The notes: generated by a model not told the origin, from the sequence alone. A stretch of DNA of 47,243 nt from an uncultured Bacteroidia bacterium (GCA_902762455.1 CACWOG010000001.1:1-47243); one strand, 5' to 3'; positions 26,472 through 34,984 are shown, numbered from the stretch's first letter. Numbers and translations: made by a program.

Positions 26472-26532
26472 AAAAAAAGTCGTCGGGCAATTTGATCTGC
26501 GCCATCCCGCAGACACGCTCCCAACGACTTAG
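26472..26532 (-). ncRNA. Predicted small RNA, minus strand, own promoter element and terminator
   Basis: On the minus strand TATTTTTG (26546-26539) matches the -7 element; eight bases later begins AAGTCGTTGGG (26530-26520), which pairs with CCCGACGACTT (26487-26477). Inside is a second hairpin, TCTGCG/CGCAGA. The outer stem runs straight into a T-run (26478-26472). A start near 26532 would give a folded RNA of about 60 nt. No -33 TTG at the right distance. It lies antisense between the LPD3-like gene and ssb. Confidence 0.5.
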
Positions 26533-26597
26533 ATAATGCAAAAATAACAAAAAAATTTAAAAAAAAGAAATATTAACAATTAAAAATTTTAAAAATT

Positions 26598-26942
26598 ATG
26601 GAATTTAAAAATCATGTACAGTTGGTTGGTCGCTTAGGCAGCGACCCCATCGTAAGAGAGACAAAGAACGGAAAAGTTGCAAGGTTTTCAATCGCAACAA
26701 ACGAGCAGTATTCCGAAAACGGACAGGTGAAAAACAACACCCAGTGGCACAACATCGTGGCTTGGAACAGACTTGCCGAGAAAGTGGAGCGTTATTTCCT
26801 CAAGGGAGACGAAATCCTAGTTGAAGGGAAACTCACGAGCCATAGCTACGAAGACCAGAACAAGATTAAACGCTATGTCACCGAGGTAGTTGCAAACGAA
26901 GCCTACTGCCTGAATAAGCAGGAAAAGTCCGATGCAGCTTAG
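26598..26942 (+). CDS. ssb: Single-stranded DNA-binding protein
   Basis: 114 residues. OB-fold from residue 1 to about 105: VQLVGRLGSDPIVRETKNGKVARFSIATNE, WHNIVAWNRLAEKVERYFLKGDEILVEGKL, YVTEVVANE. It binds ssDNA as a tetramer in replication and repair. The C-terminal acidic tip that recruits partner proteins is missing; the protein ends in KQEKSDAA. Short Bacteroidota SSBs of this type exist, but another ssb may be the main replication protein. It stands before bcp and recA. Confidence 0.92.
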   Translation: MEFKNHVQLVGRLGSDPIVRETKNGKVARFSIATNEQYSENGQVKNNTQWHNIVAWNRLAEKVERYFLKGDEILVEGKLTSHSYEDQNKIKRYVTEVVANEAYCLNKQEKSDAA

Positions 26943-26956
26943 CTTTGTCGCAAAAT

Positions 26957-26986
26957 GGGCGGAACTGTAATAGGCAGTTCCTGCCC
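26957..26986 (+). terminator. Hairpin after ssb, probable terminator
   Basis: GGGCGGAACTG (26957-26967) pairs with CAGTTCC-T-GCCC (26975-26986) with one bulge. GCAAA and TTTGC extend it outside. The T-run is weak. Confidence 0.5.
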
Positions 26987-27072
26987 TTTGCAAATTTGTT
27001 AACAAGTTTTTGCAACAATGGGCACAAAGACAAAAAATTGAAATTATTTTTGTAACTTAAACATAAAAGACA

Positions 27073-27534
27073 ATGATAACACTGAAAAAAGGCGACAAAG
27101 CACCATCGTTCAGCGGAAAAAACCAGAACGAGGAAACAATAACAAGCGAACAGCTTGCTGGAAAAAAGTACATTCTCTACTTCTATCCGAAGGATAGCAC
27201 TCCTGGCTGCACCGCCGAGGCTTGCGACCTGCGCGACAACTACAACTTCTGGATGAAGCGCGGATATACCATAATCGGCGTAAGCACCGACTCAATAGCC
27301 AGCCATCGCAAATTCATCGAAAAGAATTCTCTCCCGTTCGACCTTATCAGCGACAGCGACAAGGTGATTGTCAACGCTTTCGGCGTGTGGGACAAGAAAA
27401 AGATGGCAGGACGCGAATACTACGGAATTTTGCGCACCACATTCATCATCAACGAAAACGGTATCATCGATGAAGTGTTTACAAAAGTCGACACAAAAAA
27501 GCATACAGAACAGATAACCAAAGTATTAGAATAA
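27073..27534 (+). CDS. bcp: Thioredoxin-dependent thiol peroxidase (Bcp/PrxQ)
   Basis: 153 residues, usual length. Reduces H2O2 and organic peroxides. The peroxidatic and resolving Cys are in the PrxQ arrangement: [22 protein letters not shown], with Cys five residues apart (C-T-A-E-A-C). The [13 protein letters not shown] and [15 protein letters not shown] segments are typical of the peroxiredoxin fold. A TATTTTTG -7 element at 27045-27052 stands 20 nt before the start. 16 nt upstream of recA, so possibly co-transcribed. Confidence 0.95.
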   Translation: MITLKKGDKAPSFSGKNQNEETITSEQLAGKKYILYFYPKDSTPGCTAEACDLRDNYNFWMKRGYTIIGVSTDSIASHRKFIEKNSLPFDLISDSDKVIVNAFGVWDKKKMAGREYYGILRTTFIINENGIIDEVFTKVDTKKHTEQITKVLE

Positions 27535-27550
27535 CAAAAAAATTACAGAT

Positions 27551-28561
27551 ATGGCAGAAACACCAGAAGAAATCAGAAAAGAAAAGCTGAAAGCAGTTCA
27601 GCTTGCAATGGGTAAAATAGAAAAGGACTACGGCAAAGGCTCTATCATGATGCTTGGCGCTCAGGTAGTCGAAAATGTACCAGTTATAAAGTCAGGTTCG
27701 ATTGCTCTCGACGCTGCTCTTGGCGTTGGTGGTTACCCACGCGGACGAGTAATTGAGATTTACGGTCCCGAATCGTCAGGTAAGACAACCTTGGCAATCC
27801 ACGCCATCGCCGAAGCCCAGAAAAACGGCGGTATTGCAGCTATAATCGATGCCGAACACGCTTTCGACCGCTTCTATGCCGAAAAACTTGGCGTCGACAT
27901 CGACAACCTTATCATCTCGCAGCCCGACAATGGCGAACAGGCTCTCGAAATTGCCGACAACCTTATCCGCTCGGGTGCAATCGACATCATCGTAATCGAC
28001 TCGGTGGCTGCACTTACACCAAAAGCCGAAATCGAAGGCGAAATGGGCGACTCGAAGATGGGTCTGCAGGCACGACTGATGTCGCAGGCATTGCGAAAAC
28101 TCACCGCAACAATCAACAAGACTCAGACTTGCTGCATCTTCATCAACCAGTTGCGTGAAAAAATCGGTGTAATGTTCGGCAATCCCGAAACCACTACAGG
28201 TGGTAATGCTCTGAAATTCTACGCATCCATCCGTCTCGACATACGCCGCATCGGTCAGCTAAAGGACGGCGACACCGTCATCGGAAACCGCACCAAGGTA
28301 AAGGTTGTAAAGAACAAAGTTGCTCCGCCATTCAAGCAGGCCGAATTCGACATTCTTTACGGCGAAGGCATCTCAAAGACTGGTGAAATCATCGATATGG
28401 CTGTCGAACTCGAAATCATCAAGAAGAGCGGTTCGTGGTTCAGCTATGGCGAAACCAAGCTCGGACAGGGACGCGACACCGTAAAGCAACTTATCGAGGA
28501 CAATCCAGAAATGAGAGAAGAAATCGAAAACAAAATCAGAGAAAAGATTTCAGCAAAATAA
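27551..28561 (+). CDS. recA: Recombinase RecA
   Basis: 336 residues, a normal-length RecA. It forms filaments on ssDNA for strand exchange and for LexA cleavage. Walker [11 protein letters not shown] (residues 65-74), the conserved IIDAEHAFD, Walker [16 protein letters not shown], loop L1 ([20 protein letters not shown]) and loop L2 ([27 protein letters not shown]) are all present. The alanine in DAEHAFD is usual. The stop codon overlaps the next start as TAATG. Confidence 0.99.
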   Translation: MAETPEEIRKEKLKAVQLAMGKIEKDYGKGSIMMLGAQVVENVPVIKSGSIALDAALGVGGYPRGRVIEIYGPESSGKTTLAIHAIAEAQKNGGIAAIIDAEHAFDRFYAEKLGVDIDNLIISQPDNGEQALEIADNLIRSGAIDIIVIDSVAALTPKAEIEGEMGDSKMGLQARLMSQALRKLTATINKTQTCCIFINQLREKIGVMFGNPETTTGGNALKFYASIRLDIRRIGQLKDGDTVIGNRTKVKVVKNKVAPPFKQAEFDILYGEGISKTGEIIDMAVELEIIKKSGSWFSYGETKLGQGRDTVKQLIEDNPEMREEIENKIREKISAK

Positions 28562-29637
28562 TGAAGCAATACATTTATCTAACTCTGCTGTTTGCATTTA
28601 CCCTTCTTGCATATTCGTGCAAGGACGGCGAAAATGGCAATAGCGGAGAAACAACCGAACCGAAAACTTTGTCCGACAGCATACAGATGTTGTCGGACAA
28701 AATTCGGGAGAATCCCCACGATGCGGCATTGTTCGTACAGCGTTCCGACTTGCAATTTCTTAATGGCGACCTCGACGAGGCCATAAACGATATGGAAATC
28801 GCAATGAAGGTCGATTCGACAAAGCCTCCGTATTACAGCAAGTTGGCAAGCCTTTACATGCTCAAGGCAAACGGCTCGGAAAAGGCAAAGGAAGTGCTCA
28901 ACAAATGCATCAACCGCTACCCGTCGTATCCGCAGGCGCACATCGACCTCGCAAAAATTTTCTTGTATGTCGGTATGTTCCAAGAAGCTATGCAGGAAAT
29001 ACAGTTCCTTGAACTCAACAACCTGCAAAATGGCGATTCGTACTTTGTGCGCGGCATAATTCTTCGCAAGGCTTCCGAAACCGAGTCGGACACTGCCAAC
29101 ACGCGAAAGTGGAGACAAGATGCTCTGGCAGCTTTCAAGAAATCCGTTGAATATGACGATGAAAACTGGGAAGCATATAATCTTATAGGTGTAAGCCTTA
29201 CCGAACTTGGCGATTCCATTGCTCTGGAATACTTCAAGACGGCGACATCAAAATTTCCCGACAATCAGGAAATTAAATATTGGAACGGCTGGTCGCTTCG
29301 CAACTTCGGACACTACGAGGAAGCTAAAGACACCTACATCGAAGCAGCACAAATGGATAGCGCCTCGTACTGGACTTTCTTGGCGTACAGCGACTTAGGC
29401 GACATGTACAAAGACATAAGCCTCGAACCAGACCGCTACAATACGGCAATAAACTACTATTCAAACGCATTGGCTTGCGACACAACCGCTTTCGAGACTT
29501 TTGCCAAGCGCGGCGATGCATACGCACAAAACAAGCAATACCAGCTTGCCGAAGCCGACTACCGCAAGGCTCTGAAACTCGAAACAAACTACGAACCTGC
29601 CATCGAAGGACTGAATCTCATTGCAGGAAAACGATAA
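28561..29637 (+). CDS. TPR-repeat lipoprotein
   Basis: 358 residues from the ATG at 28561, which overlaps the recA stop by one base. The signal ends at the lipobox LLAYSC (Cys 18). The mature protein has about seven tetratricopeptide repeats (for example LFVQRSDLQFLNGDLDEAINDMEIAMKVD, WEAYNLIGVSLTELGDSIALEYFKTA, TFAKRGDAYAQNKQYQLAEADYRKAL). It probably scaffolds a protein complex at the periplasmic face; the partner is unknown. A longer reading frame starting inside recA has no signal peptide at its N-terminus and is rejected. Confidence 0.85.
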   Translation: MKQYIYLTLLFAFTLLAYSCKDGENGNSGETTEPKTLSDSIQMLSDKIRENPHDAALFVQRSDLQFLNGDLDEAINDMEIAMKVDSTKPPYYSKLASLYMLKANGSEKAKEVLNKCINRYPSYPQAHIDLAKIFLYVGMFQEAMQEIQFLELNNLQNGDSYFVRGIILRKASETESDTANTRKWRQDALAAFKKSVEYDDENWEAYNLIGVSLTELGDSIALEYFKTATSKFPDNQEIKYWNGWSLRNFGHYEEAKDTYIEAAQMDSASYWTFLAYSDLGDMYKDISLEPDRYNTAINYYSNALACDTTAFETFAKRGDAYAQNKQYQLAEADYRKALKLETNYEPAIEGLNLIAGKR

Positions 29638-29681
29638 TTTAATACATTTGATTCACAATGTGTTTCGTGAGGAAATCACCC

Positions 29682-29843
29682 AACCTCGGAGAGGTTGCAT
29701 ATTATAGACTAAAGATGTATAAATAGCGTTGGCGCACATTTTTGCAGCGACAGCAACCATAACCTCGGAGAGGTTACATATTTGTAGAAAAGAATAAATA
29801 AAATATAGGTAGCGTTGGCACGCATTTTTGCAGCGACAGCAAC
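29682..29843. repeat. Two tandem copies of a palindromic intergenic repeat
   Basis: Copy 1 (29682-29757) and copy 2 (29761-29843) share the palindrome AACCTCGGAGAGGTT at the start and CATTTTTGCAGCGACAGCAA near the end, joined by different AT-rich spacers of 20-35 nt containing TAGCGTTGGC. GCGTTG and CAACGC form a second stem in copy 2 (GTTG/CAAC in copy 1). Each copy could fold into two hairpins. The only notable content of the gap between the TPR and CapA genes. Confidence 0.7.
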
Positions 29844-29894
29844 GCAAAAATTGTGACAACGCATAAACGAAGAACAATAAAATTGAATAGTATA

Positions 29895-31073
29895 ATGCAT
29901 AGAAGCATCGCATTCCTAATCGTAATCGCATTGTTGTCATACAGTTGCAAATCAAATACACAACAAAAAGAAACAAATGCAGAGGCCATTGCAGAAGACA
30001 CAATCACATCTTCTCCACGCGAAGCAAAACTAACCTTTGTTGGCGATTTCCTTTTCGAAGCCCCGTTTTTCACGGCTGTCGATAATGGCTACGACAGAAA
30101 TTCCTATTTTACGCTTGTAAAGAAATACTTCGAAGACGATGACCTCTCCGTAGGCAACATGGAAGTCGTAATCGGCAACGACCGCATGAAGGTCAGCGGC
30201 GACAACTACAACTTCTGCGCACCGCACTACATAGGCGAACTGGTGGCATCACTCGATATGCAGGTGCTGTCAACAGCCAACAACCACACATTCGACCGTG
30301 GCATAGAAGGCATAAACTCCACTCTCGACTTCTTCGACAGCACCAACATTGTAACGGTAGGTACATACCGTAGCCAGCAAGACCGCGAAACGCCTAGAGT
30401 CGTTGAGAAAAACGGCATAAAGTTCGGATTTTTGGCATACACATTAAGCACAAACCAAATTGTTCCTCAGCAATACCGAGACCTCGTCGGGCTATACAGA
30501 AATCCAGAAACCCGCAAAGTCACCGATGAGTACAAAAATCTGATTGCCAACGAGATGTCGGCACTTAGACCGCAGGTTGATGTGCTTATCGTGATGATGC
30601 ACTGGGGAACGGAATTTACCTTTGAGCCAAACAGCGAGCAGAAGGAAATGGCAAAATTCCTCAACGAACATGGAGCCGACATCGTTTATGGTAGCCATTC
30701 ACATTCGGTACAACCAGTCGAAATCATTGGTAGCGACCACAAGACGCTAGTTTATTATTCGCTTGGCAACTTCGCATCGCAGGACGACGACATTGCCCGC
30801 ACGCCCAAAGGTCAGGAAACCTTCGACAATGCATACCAAGTTGGGCTTCTGTCACAATTCAAGGTTACGCTTGACAATGGCAAGGTGGATTTTTCCGACA
30901 TTACAAACCATCTAATTGTCAACCATCTGAACTACGACATGAAGAAGTTTACCCTCGTGCCGTTAGAGCAGTACGACGAGTTCTACGAGAAAACCCATTA
31001 TCGCTACAACCTTGGTTTCAACAGAGAGTTTATCAATGGTCTGTACGATGTAGTAAATAAGGAGATAAAGTAA
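29895..31073 (+). CDS. CapA/PgsA-like (PGA_cap) lipoprotein
   Basis: 392 residues from the ATG at 29895, giving a lipoprotein signal (IALLSYSCKS, Cys 17). The domain is the metallophosphatase-like PGA_cap fold found in capsule poly-gamma-glutamate proteins and in other uncharacterised enzymes: LTFVGDFLFE, STANNHTFDRGIEGI, VLIVMMHWGTEF, DIVYGSHSHSVQPVE and YYSLGNFASQ carry the expected metal-site residues. No other pgs/cap genes are nearby, so poly-glutamate synthesis is not supported; a hydrolase of an envelope component is equally possible. Confidence 0.85.
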   Translation: MHRSIAFLIVIALLSYSCKSNTQQKETNAEAIAEDTITSSPREAKLTFVGDFLFEAPFFTAVDNGYDRNSYFTLVKKYFEDDDLSVGNMEVVIGNDRMKVSGDNYNFCAPHYIGELVASLDMQVLSTANNHTFDRGIEGINSTLDFFDSTNIVTVGTYRSQQDRETPRVVEKNGIKFGFLAYTLSTNQIVPQQYRDLVGLYRNPETRKVTDEYKNLIANEMSALRPQVDVLIVMMHWGTEFTFEPNSEQKEMAKFLNEHGADIVYGSHSHSVQPVEIIGSDHKTLVYYSLGNFASQDDDIARTPKGQETFDNAYQVGLLSQFKVTLDNGKVDFSDITNHLIVNHLNYDMKKFTLVPLEQYDEFYEKTHYRYNLGFNREFINGLYDVVNKEIK

Positions 31074-31128
31074 TTGTTACAAGCAACAAGATTTTTTGTT
31101 TGCTTCATTCCAAATCGGATTTTTTATG

Positions 31129-31136
31129 TATTTTTG
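31129..31136 (+). promoter_or_regulatory. -7 promoter element before kamD
   Basis: TATTTTTG matches TAnnTTTG, 35 nt before the kamD start. No TTG at 19-21 nt upstream, so the call rests on the -7 box and position. Confidence 0.45.
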
Positions 31137-31171
31137 CAAAATTCTAATTTAGGTTAATAACGATATTAAAT

Positions 31172-32728
31172 ATGAATACCAGCAAAGTAGGTCTCGACTT
31201 CGAAAAAGTTGAATACGCAAGAGGTAAAGCAAGAGAAATTGCTAATCAAGTACAGGATTTCGTTGAAAACTACACGACCGTAGCAGTAGAAAGAACATTG
31301 TGCCGTCTGCTTGGAATCGATGGCATAGATAGTAACGATGTTCCTTTGCCAAATGTAGTAGTAGAAGAACTTAAATCAAAAGGCGTTTTGAATCAGGGTG
31401 TAATGTTCTACATTGGTAATGCAATGGTAGAAACTAAATTGTCAGCTCAGGAAATCGCAGAACAAATTTCTAATGGCAAACTCGACATTACAAAACTCCC
31501 GATTCATCCAATGCCCGAAATAAAAAAAGCCCTAGAACCTACAATCAATAAAACGATAGAGAAAATAAGAGGCAATCGTTTGCGTCGCGAAAACTATATC
31601 AACACAATTGGCGAAGGCAGCAAACCTTACCTATATATTATCGTTGCTACTGGCAACATTTACGAGGATGTCGTTCAGGCACAGGCTGGTGCTCGCCAGG
31701 GTGCCGACATCATAGCGGTTATCAGAACTACAGGGCAGAGCCTTCTCGACTATGTGCCTTACGGTGCAACAACTGAAGGCTTTGGCGGAACATTCGCAAC
31801 TCAGGAAAACTTCCGCATTATGCGTAAGGCTCTCGATGAGGTAGGCGAGGAGGTTGGTCGCTACATCCGCCTTTGTAACTACTGCTCAGGCTTGTGTATG
31901 CCCGAAATCGCAGCAATGGGAGCTCTCGAAGGTCTTGATGTGATGCTTAACGATGCTCTCTATGGAATTCTTTTCCGCGACATCAATATGCAACGCACCC
32001 TCATTGACCAGTACTTCTCAAGAATAATCAACGGTTTCGCAGGCGTTATTATCAATACAGGCGAGGACAACTACCTCACCACCGCCGATGCTTACGAAGA
32101 AGCTCACACGGTTCTCGCATCCGACCTTATAAATGAGCAACTCGCTCTGTTGGCTGGCCTTCCCGAAGAACAAATGGGTCTTGGCCACGCATTCGAAATG
32201 GATCCGAAACTCGAAAACGGCTTCCTCTACGAACTTGCCCAGGCTCAGATGATTCGTGAAATATTCCCCAAGGCTCCGCTTAAATACATGCCTCCTACAA
32301 AGTTCATGACTGGTAACATCTTCCGCGGACACCTTCAGGATGCGCTATTTAATATAATAGGTATATGGACACACCAAGGTTTGCAGCTTCTCGGTATGCC
32401 AACCGAAGCTATCCACACACCGTTCATGAGCGACCGTTATCTGTCTATCGAAAACGCAAAATACATCTTCAACAACATGAAGAGCATTGGCGAAGAGGTT
32501 GAATTCAAGGAAAATGGAATCATCCGCAAGCGTGCTGCTGAAGTTCTCGACAATGCAACAAAACTTCTTGAGCACATGGTTGACGAAGGCTTGTTCACTG
32601 CATTGGAAAAAGGTATCTTCGCAAACATCAAGCGCCCGAAGAACGGTGGTAAAGGTCTTGCCGGTGTTACCGAAAAGGGCGAAAACTACTTCAATCCGTT
32701 TGTTGAATTGATGAAGGGAAAGAAATAA
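31172..32728 (+). CDS. kamD: D-lysine/beta-lysine 5,6-aminomutase alpha subunit
   Basis: 518 residues, the size of KamD. The enzyme uses adenosylcobalamin and PLP to shift the terminal amino group of lysine or beta-lysine to C5 during lysine fermentation to acetate and butyrate. The catalytic TIM-barrel domain is recognisable by YIIVATGNIYEDVVQAQAGARQGADIIAVIRTTGQSLLDYVP, GATTEGFGGTFATQENFRIMR, LCNYCSGLCMPEIA and the C-terminal half with TGNIFRGHLQDALFN. The beta subunit KamE, which carries the Rossmann cobalamin domain and the PLP lysine and normally follows directly, is absent: a terminator and a convergent unrelated gene follow. Confidence 0.92.
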   Translation: MNTSKVGLDFEKVEYARGKAREIANQVQDFVENYTTVAVERTLCRLLGIDGIDSNDVPLPNVVVEELKSKGVLNQGVMFYIGNAMVETKLSAQEIAEQISNGKLDITKLPIHPMPEIKKALEPTINKTIEKIRGNRLRRENYINTIGEGSKPYLYIIVATGNIYEDVVQAQAGARQGADIIAVIRTTGQSLLDYVPYGATTEGFGGTFATQENFRIMRKALDEVGEEVGRYIRLCNYCSGLCMPEIAAMGALEGLDVMLNDALYGILFRDINMQRTLIDQYFSRIINGFAGVIINTGEDNYLTTADAYEEAHTVLASDLINEQLALLAGLPEEQMGLGHAFEMDPKLENGFLYELAQAQMIREIFPKAPLKYMPPTKFMTGNIFRGHLQDALFNIIGIWTHQGLQLLGMPTEAIHTPFMSDRYLSIENAKYIFNNMKSIGEEVEFKENGIIRKRAAEVLDNATKLLEHMVDEGLFTALEKGIFANIKRPKNGGKGLAGVTEKGENYFNPFVELMKGKK

Positions 32729-32749
32729 TGTAACGATACAATATTTTGC

Positions 32750-32780
32750 AAAAAGGTCGTCCTTGCAACGACCTTTTTTT
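32750..32780. terminator. Bidirectional terminator between kamD and the LHH nuclease gene
   Basis: AAAAAGGTCGT (32750-32760) pairs with ACGACCTTTTT (from 32768). It has a T-run on the plus strand and a matching A-run that serves as a T-run on the minus strand, so it can end both convergent transcripts. Confidence 0.88.
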
Positions 32781-33267
32781 ATTTCATCCGCGAATAGCAG
32801 TCCTTGAAATCCTTGAACCGTGCCATCCAGTGGCGTTCGCGTTCGCGTGTGAACTCGTCGCGCTCGATGGTGGAGTAGTCGTCGAACTGATGCAGAATCT
32901 GGAAATTGCCGTCGTCGTGATGCTGTGCGGCAGTGAGTTCGGCAAGCGGTGAATCGGGCTGCTGTCCGATGTGATGTAGTTCGTACGGGTCGCCATTCTC
33001 GTCGTGAGGTGGGTAGCCTTCGCCCATAAGGTCGGCATTGCACCAGTCCCAGTATTCGGGATGCTTGCGTCCGTACCAGTTGCGGCAGTTGTAGGCCTCG
33101 CCAACGATTGCAGGGTTAAGCAGGGCTGCCTTGCCGTTGACGCGACCTTCCTTGAGCCCTGCCTTGATATACACATTTGCTTCGTCCATGTCGCGGATGT
33201 AGTCAACTATTGCCGATGACCAGCCGGTCTCTATCTTTATTTGAATTTTCTGAAAAAGCGATAACAT
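32779..33267 (-). CDS. Stand-alone LHH-type HNH/EndoVII nuclease domain
   Basis: 162 residues, no signal peptide or membrane segment. The C-terminal half carries ELHHIGQQPDSPLAELTAA, then HHDDGNFQILH, the signature of the LHH subgroup of HNH/endonuclease VII toxins seen at the C-termini of polymorphic secreted toxins. The preceding ETGWSSAIVDYIRDMDEANVY and the LNPAIVG stretch are the usual beginning of that toxin module. The delivery domains that normally precede it are missing. The predicted activity is DNA cleavage. No immunity-like gene follows, because kamD is convergent directly downstream. It may be a detached toxin cassette or a domesticated nuclease. Confidence 0.75.
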   Translation of the reverse strand: MLSLFQKIQIKIETGWSSAIVDYIRDMDEANVYIKAGLKEGRVNGKAALLNPAIVGEAYNCRNWYGRKHPEYWDWCNADLMGEGYPPHDENGDPYELHHIGQQPDSPLAELTAAQHHDDGNFQILHQFDDYSTIERDEFTRERERHWMARFKDFKDCYSRMK

Positions 33268-33273
33268 AAAGTT

Positions 33274-33307
33274 GATTTACGATTTTAGATTTACGATTTA
33301 CGATTTT
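33274..33307. repeat. GATTTAC word repeat
   Basis: GATTTAC occurs at 33274, 33288 and 33295, with GATTTT between. Same style as the degenerate repeats after mfd. Confidence 0.5.
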
Positions 33308-33347
33308 GCTGACAAGATGCAAATGATTTAGATTGACTATTCTCCGA

Positions 33348-33410
33348 ACCCTGAGCCTGTCGAAGGGTAGAATGCTTTACATTAACCAGACCCTTCGACT
33401 ACGCTCAGGG
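33348..33410. repeat. Inverted pair of CCCTGAGC...TCGAAGGG palindromes
   Basis: The 21-nt unit at 33348-33368 (ACCCTGAGCCTGTCGAAGGG plus T) recurs in inverted form at 33390-33410 (ACCCTTCGAC-TACG-CTCAGGG). Each unit is itself a palindrome, and the two can pair into one long hairpin. The element is related to the repeat at 3963. Confidence 0.75.
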
Positions 33411-33436
33411 AGCTGGATTTTCGACAAACTAAGTGT

Positions 33437-33745
33437 TTATGCAAACAAATTTGCAATTCCGACCACCACAAGCGCAATAATTGCGATAATTAAAATTCCA
33501 AGCACAATCAGAAACCATTTGATACCCTTGACTATCCTTGCAAGGTGCTCGTTGGATTCTTTGAGGTACGACTGGATAAGATTTAAGCCGCCCGTTACTG
33601 TAATCAGTATATCGTCAACCCATCCTGCAACAGGAATGACATCGGGCAAAATATCAACAGGCGATATGGCATACAATACAGCGATTACGCCCCAAATCCA
33701 CGCACCAACGTGCGATACTTCTCTTTTTTCTAAATCTTCTGACAT
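33437..33745 (-). CDS. DUF1232 (YkvA-like) small membrane protein, copy A
   Basis: 102 residues from the ATG at 33745. The DUF1232 signature is IAVLYAISPVDILPDVIPVAGWVDD, in which D and P residues form a conserved hairpin between a first hydrophobic segment (residues 13-27) and a second. The C-terminal helix (WFLIVLGILIIAIIALVVVG) is a membrane anchor. Function unknown in the family. It begins 2 nt after the zinc-ribbon gene and closely resembles copy B at 38714. A longer frame back to 33853 overlaps the zinc-ribbon gene and is rejected. Confidence 0.85.
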   Translation of the reverse strand: MSEDLEKREVSHVGAWIWGVIAVLYAISPVDILPDVIPVAGWVDDILITVTGGLNLIQSYLKESNEHLARIVKGIKWFLIVLGILIIAIIALVVVGIANLFA

Positions 33746-33747
33746 AT

Positions 33748-33954
33748 CTATTTCCTTTCTTCCATTTGTTTCCAAATATCTTCGTAAGTTGACTTGCTTA
33801 GGAACGACATTAATCCCCAAGGCATAGTCCTTATGCTCTGGCAATGCGGGCAAGGTTGTGGAACCGAAAGCACTGTGGCGTTCAGCTCAATATCGTCTGC
33901 GCGAAATTTTTCGCCGCATTCTGTACATTTGAATAATCTTTTTCCTCTAATCAT
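33748..33954 (-). CDS. Small zinc-ribbon protein
   Basis: 68 residues from the ATG at 33954 (MIRGKRLFKCTECGEKF). Two CxxC knuckles, CTEC (10-13) and CPHC (near 36-39), would hold one zinc ion. The C-terminus is a short charged helix. Such ribbons act as nucleic-acid- or protein-binding modules. It is translationally close to DUF1232 copy A. The ATG at 34032 gives a longer N-terminus with no added motif. Confidence 0.7.
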   Translation of the reverse strand: MIRGKRLFKCTECGEKFRADDIELNATVLSVPQPCPHCQSIRTMPWGLMSFLSKSTYEDIWKQMEERK

Positions 33955-34032
33955 AATCCATACGTTTTTAAATTCATTGCAAAAATAACACATTATAATG
34001 TCGAAAGGTGCAAAATATGGTTTTCTCCCCAA

Positions 34033-34524
34033 TTAAAAGATAGAGAATAAGCTTGAAATATCATCGATTATACTCATAAGAAGTTTTACTAGCAAGTATA
34101 TTACAAAACCTAACACGACAATAATAATCGCCATCAAAATAGCTCTTCTGTTGACTTTCTTAATCGTATCCTCATCTCCATCCACAAAGTCAACCATCAA
34201 ATGCATATTTTTTCTGAACCCCTTGTAAAAGAAATCGGCAACATTTCCAATGTAAAAAGGAATCATTCCAATAGCAGTATCCATCAACATATTGAAGATT
34301 ATTGCCAAAGTCAATGGAATAGACTTTATCTTGAATAATGAAACATATACAAATGGAAGTGAAAAAATAGGTGTAAAAATATCTCCGATTCCTGGAATAA
34401 GACCTACAAGTGGGTCAATATACCAGTCGTCCATAAATTTGGAAATACCTTTTACCATCTGAAAGGACGTTGACTCTTCAAGATCCTTCCTTTTGTTTCT
34501 ACGTTTGACTAAACTGCTGCTCAT
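34033..34524 (-). CDS. DUF4112 membrane protein
   Basis: 163 residues. The core MDDWYIDPLVGLIPGIGDIFTPIFSLPFVYVSL is the DUF4112 pattern, with a glycine/proline-rich membrane loop. Two further hydrophobic segments follow near residues 70-90 and 130-155. The N-terminus is strongly basic. The family has no assigned role. It lies 3 nt after the 148-residue gene. Confidence 0.82.
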   Translation of the reverse strand: MSSSLVKRRNKRKDLEESTSFQMVKGISKFMDDWYIDPLVGLIPGIGDIFTPIFSLPFVYVSLFKIKSIPLTLAIIFNMLMDTAIGMIPFYIGNVADFFYKGFRKNMHLMVDFVDGDEDTIKKVNRRAILMAIIIVVLGFVIYLLVKLLMSIIDDISSLFSIF

Positions 34525-34527
34525 AAT

Positions 34528-34974
34528 TTAAAAGTCTAATTCTAATGGTTGCTTGTCATCTTTCCAAACATTTAAAAGCTTATCGAAATCTTCCAACGGT
34601 TTGCTGGTTACAATATTGGCAATCTGGTGCAGAGAGTTTATGATAACATCCCTGTCGTTATTATCCAACCCGTATTGCAAGGTCTTATAGTTGTTTTCCA
34701 AAGCGTCATGTCTTTCCTTGAAAATCAAATTCAACGCTAACTCTGTTTTTTTGTAATCTGCTGCAATTTTAGCAAGAGTCGTGGTTTCTATGGCTTTTAA
34801 CTTTACGATGTCGCGTTCTATTATCTTGCTTTGCTTCCAACAATCAATCAGATTGTTTACAGTATTAAATCCATCTTTTGCAAGCCCTACGTAGGCATTT
34901 AACTTCATTTTCTCCAGTTCGTTGTCTGATACTTTGGGCAAGTTCTCATTGACCTTTACTACATCATTACTCAT
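34528..34974 (-). CDS. Helical protein of unknown function, middle gene of a membrane-protein operon
   Basis: 148 residues, no signal peptide or membrane helix. Mostly helical and charged, with a long predicted helix from about residue 55 to 95 (ERDIVKLKAIETTTLAKIAADYKKTELALN). I do not recognise the family. It lies 10 nt after the 524-residue membrane protein and 3 nt before the DUF4112 gene, so the three are probably one transcript and may form one complex. Confidence 0.6.
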   Translation of the reverse strand: MSNDVVKVNENLPKVSDNELEKMKLNAYVGLAKDGFNTVNNLIDCWKQSKIIERDIVKLKAIETTTLAKIAADYKKTELALNLIFKERHDALENNYKTLQYGLDNNDRDVIINSLHQIANIVTSKPLEDFDKLLNVWKDDKQPLELDF

Positions 34975-34984
34975 AATCTATTCT

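Noticed and set aside
28435-28560. Long form of the TPR lipoprotein beginning inside recA
   Set aside because: It would bury the lipoprotein signal 42 residues from the N-terminus. The ATG at 28561 overlaps the recA stop and begins the signal directly.
29895-31073. CapA-like gene as evidence for a capsule locus
   Set aside because: No other poly-glutamate or capsule genes are nearby, and this domain is common in unrelated lipoproteins.
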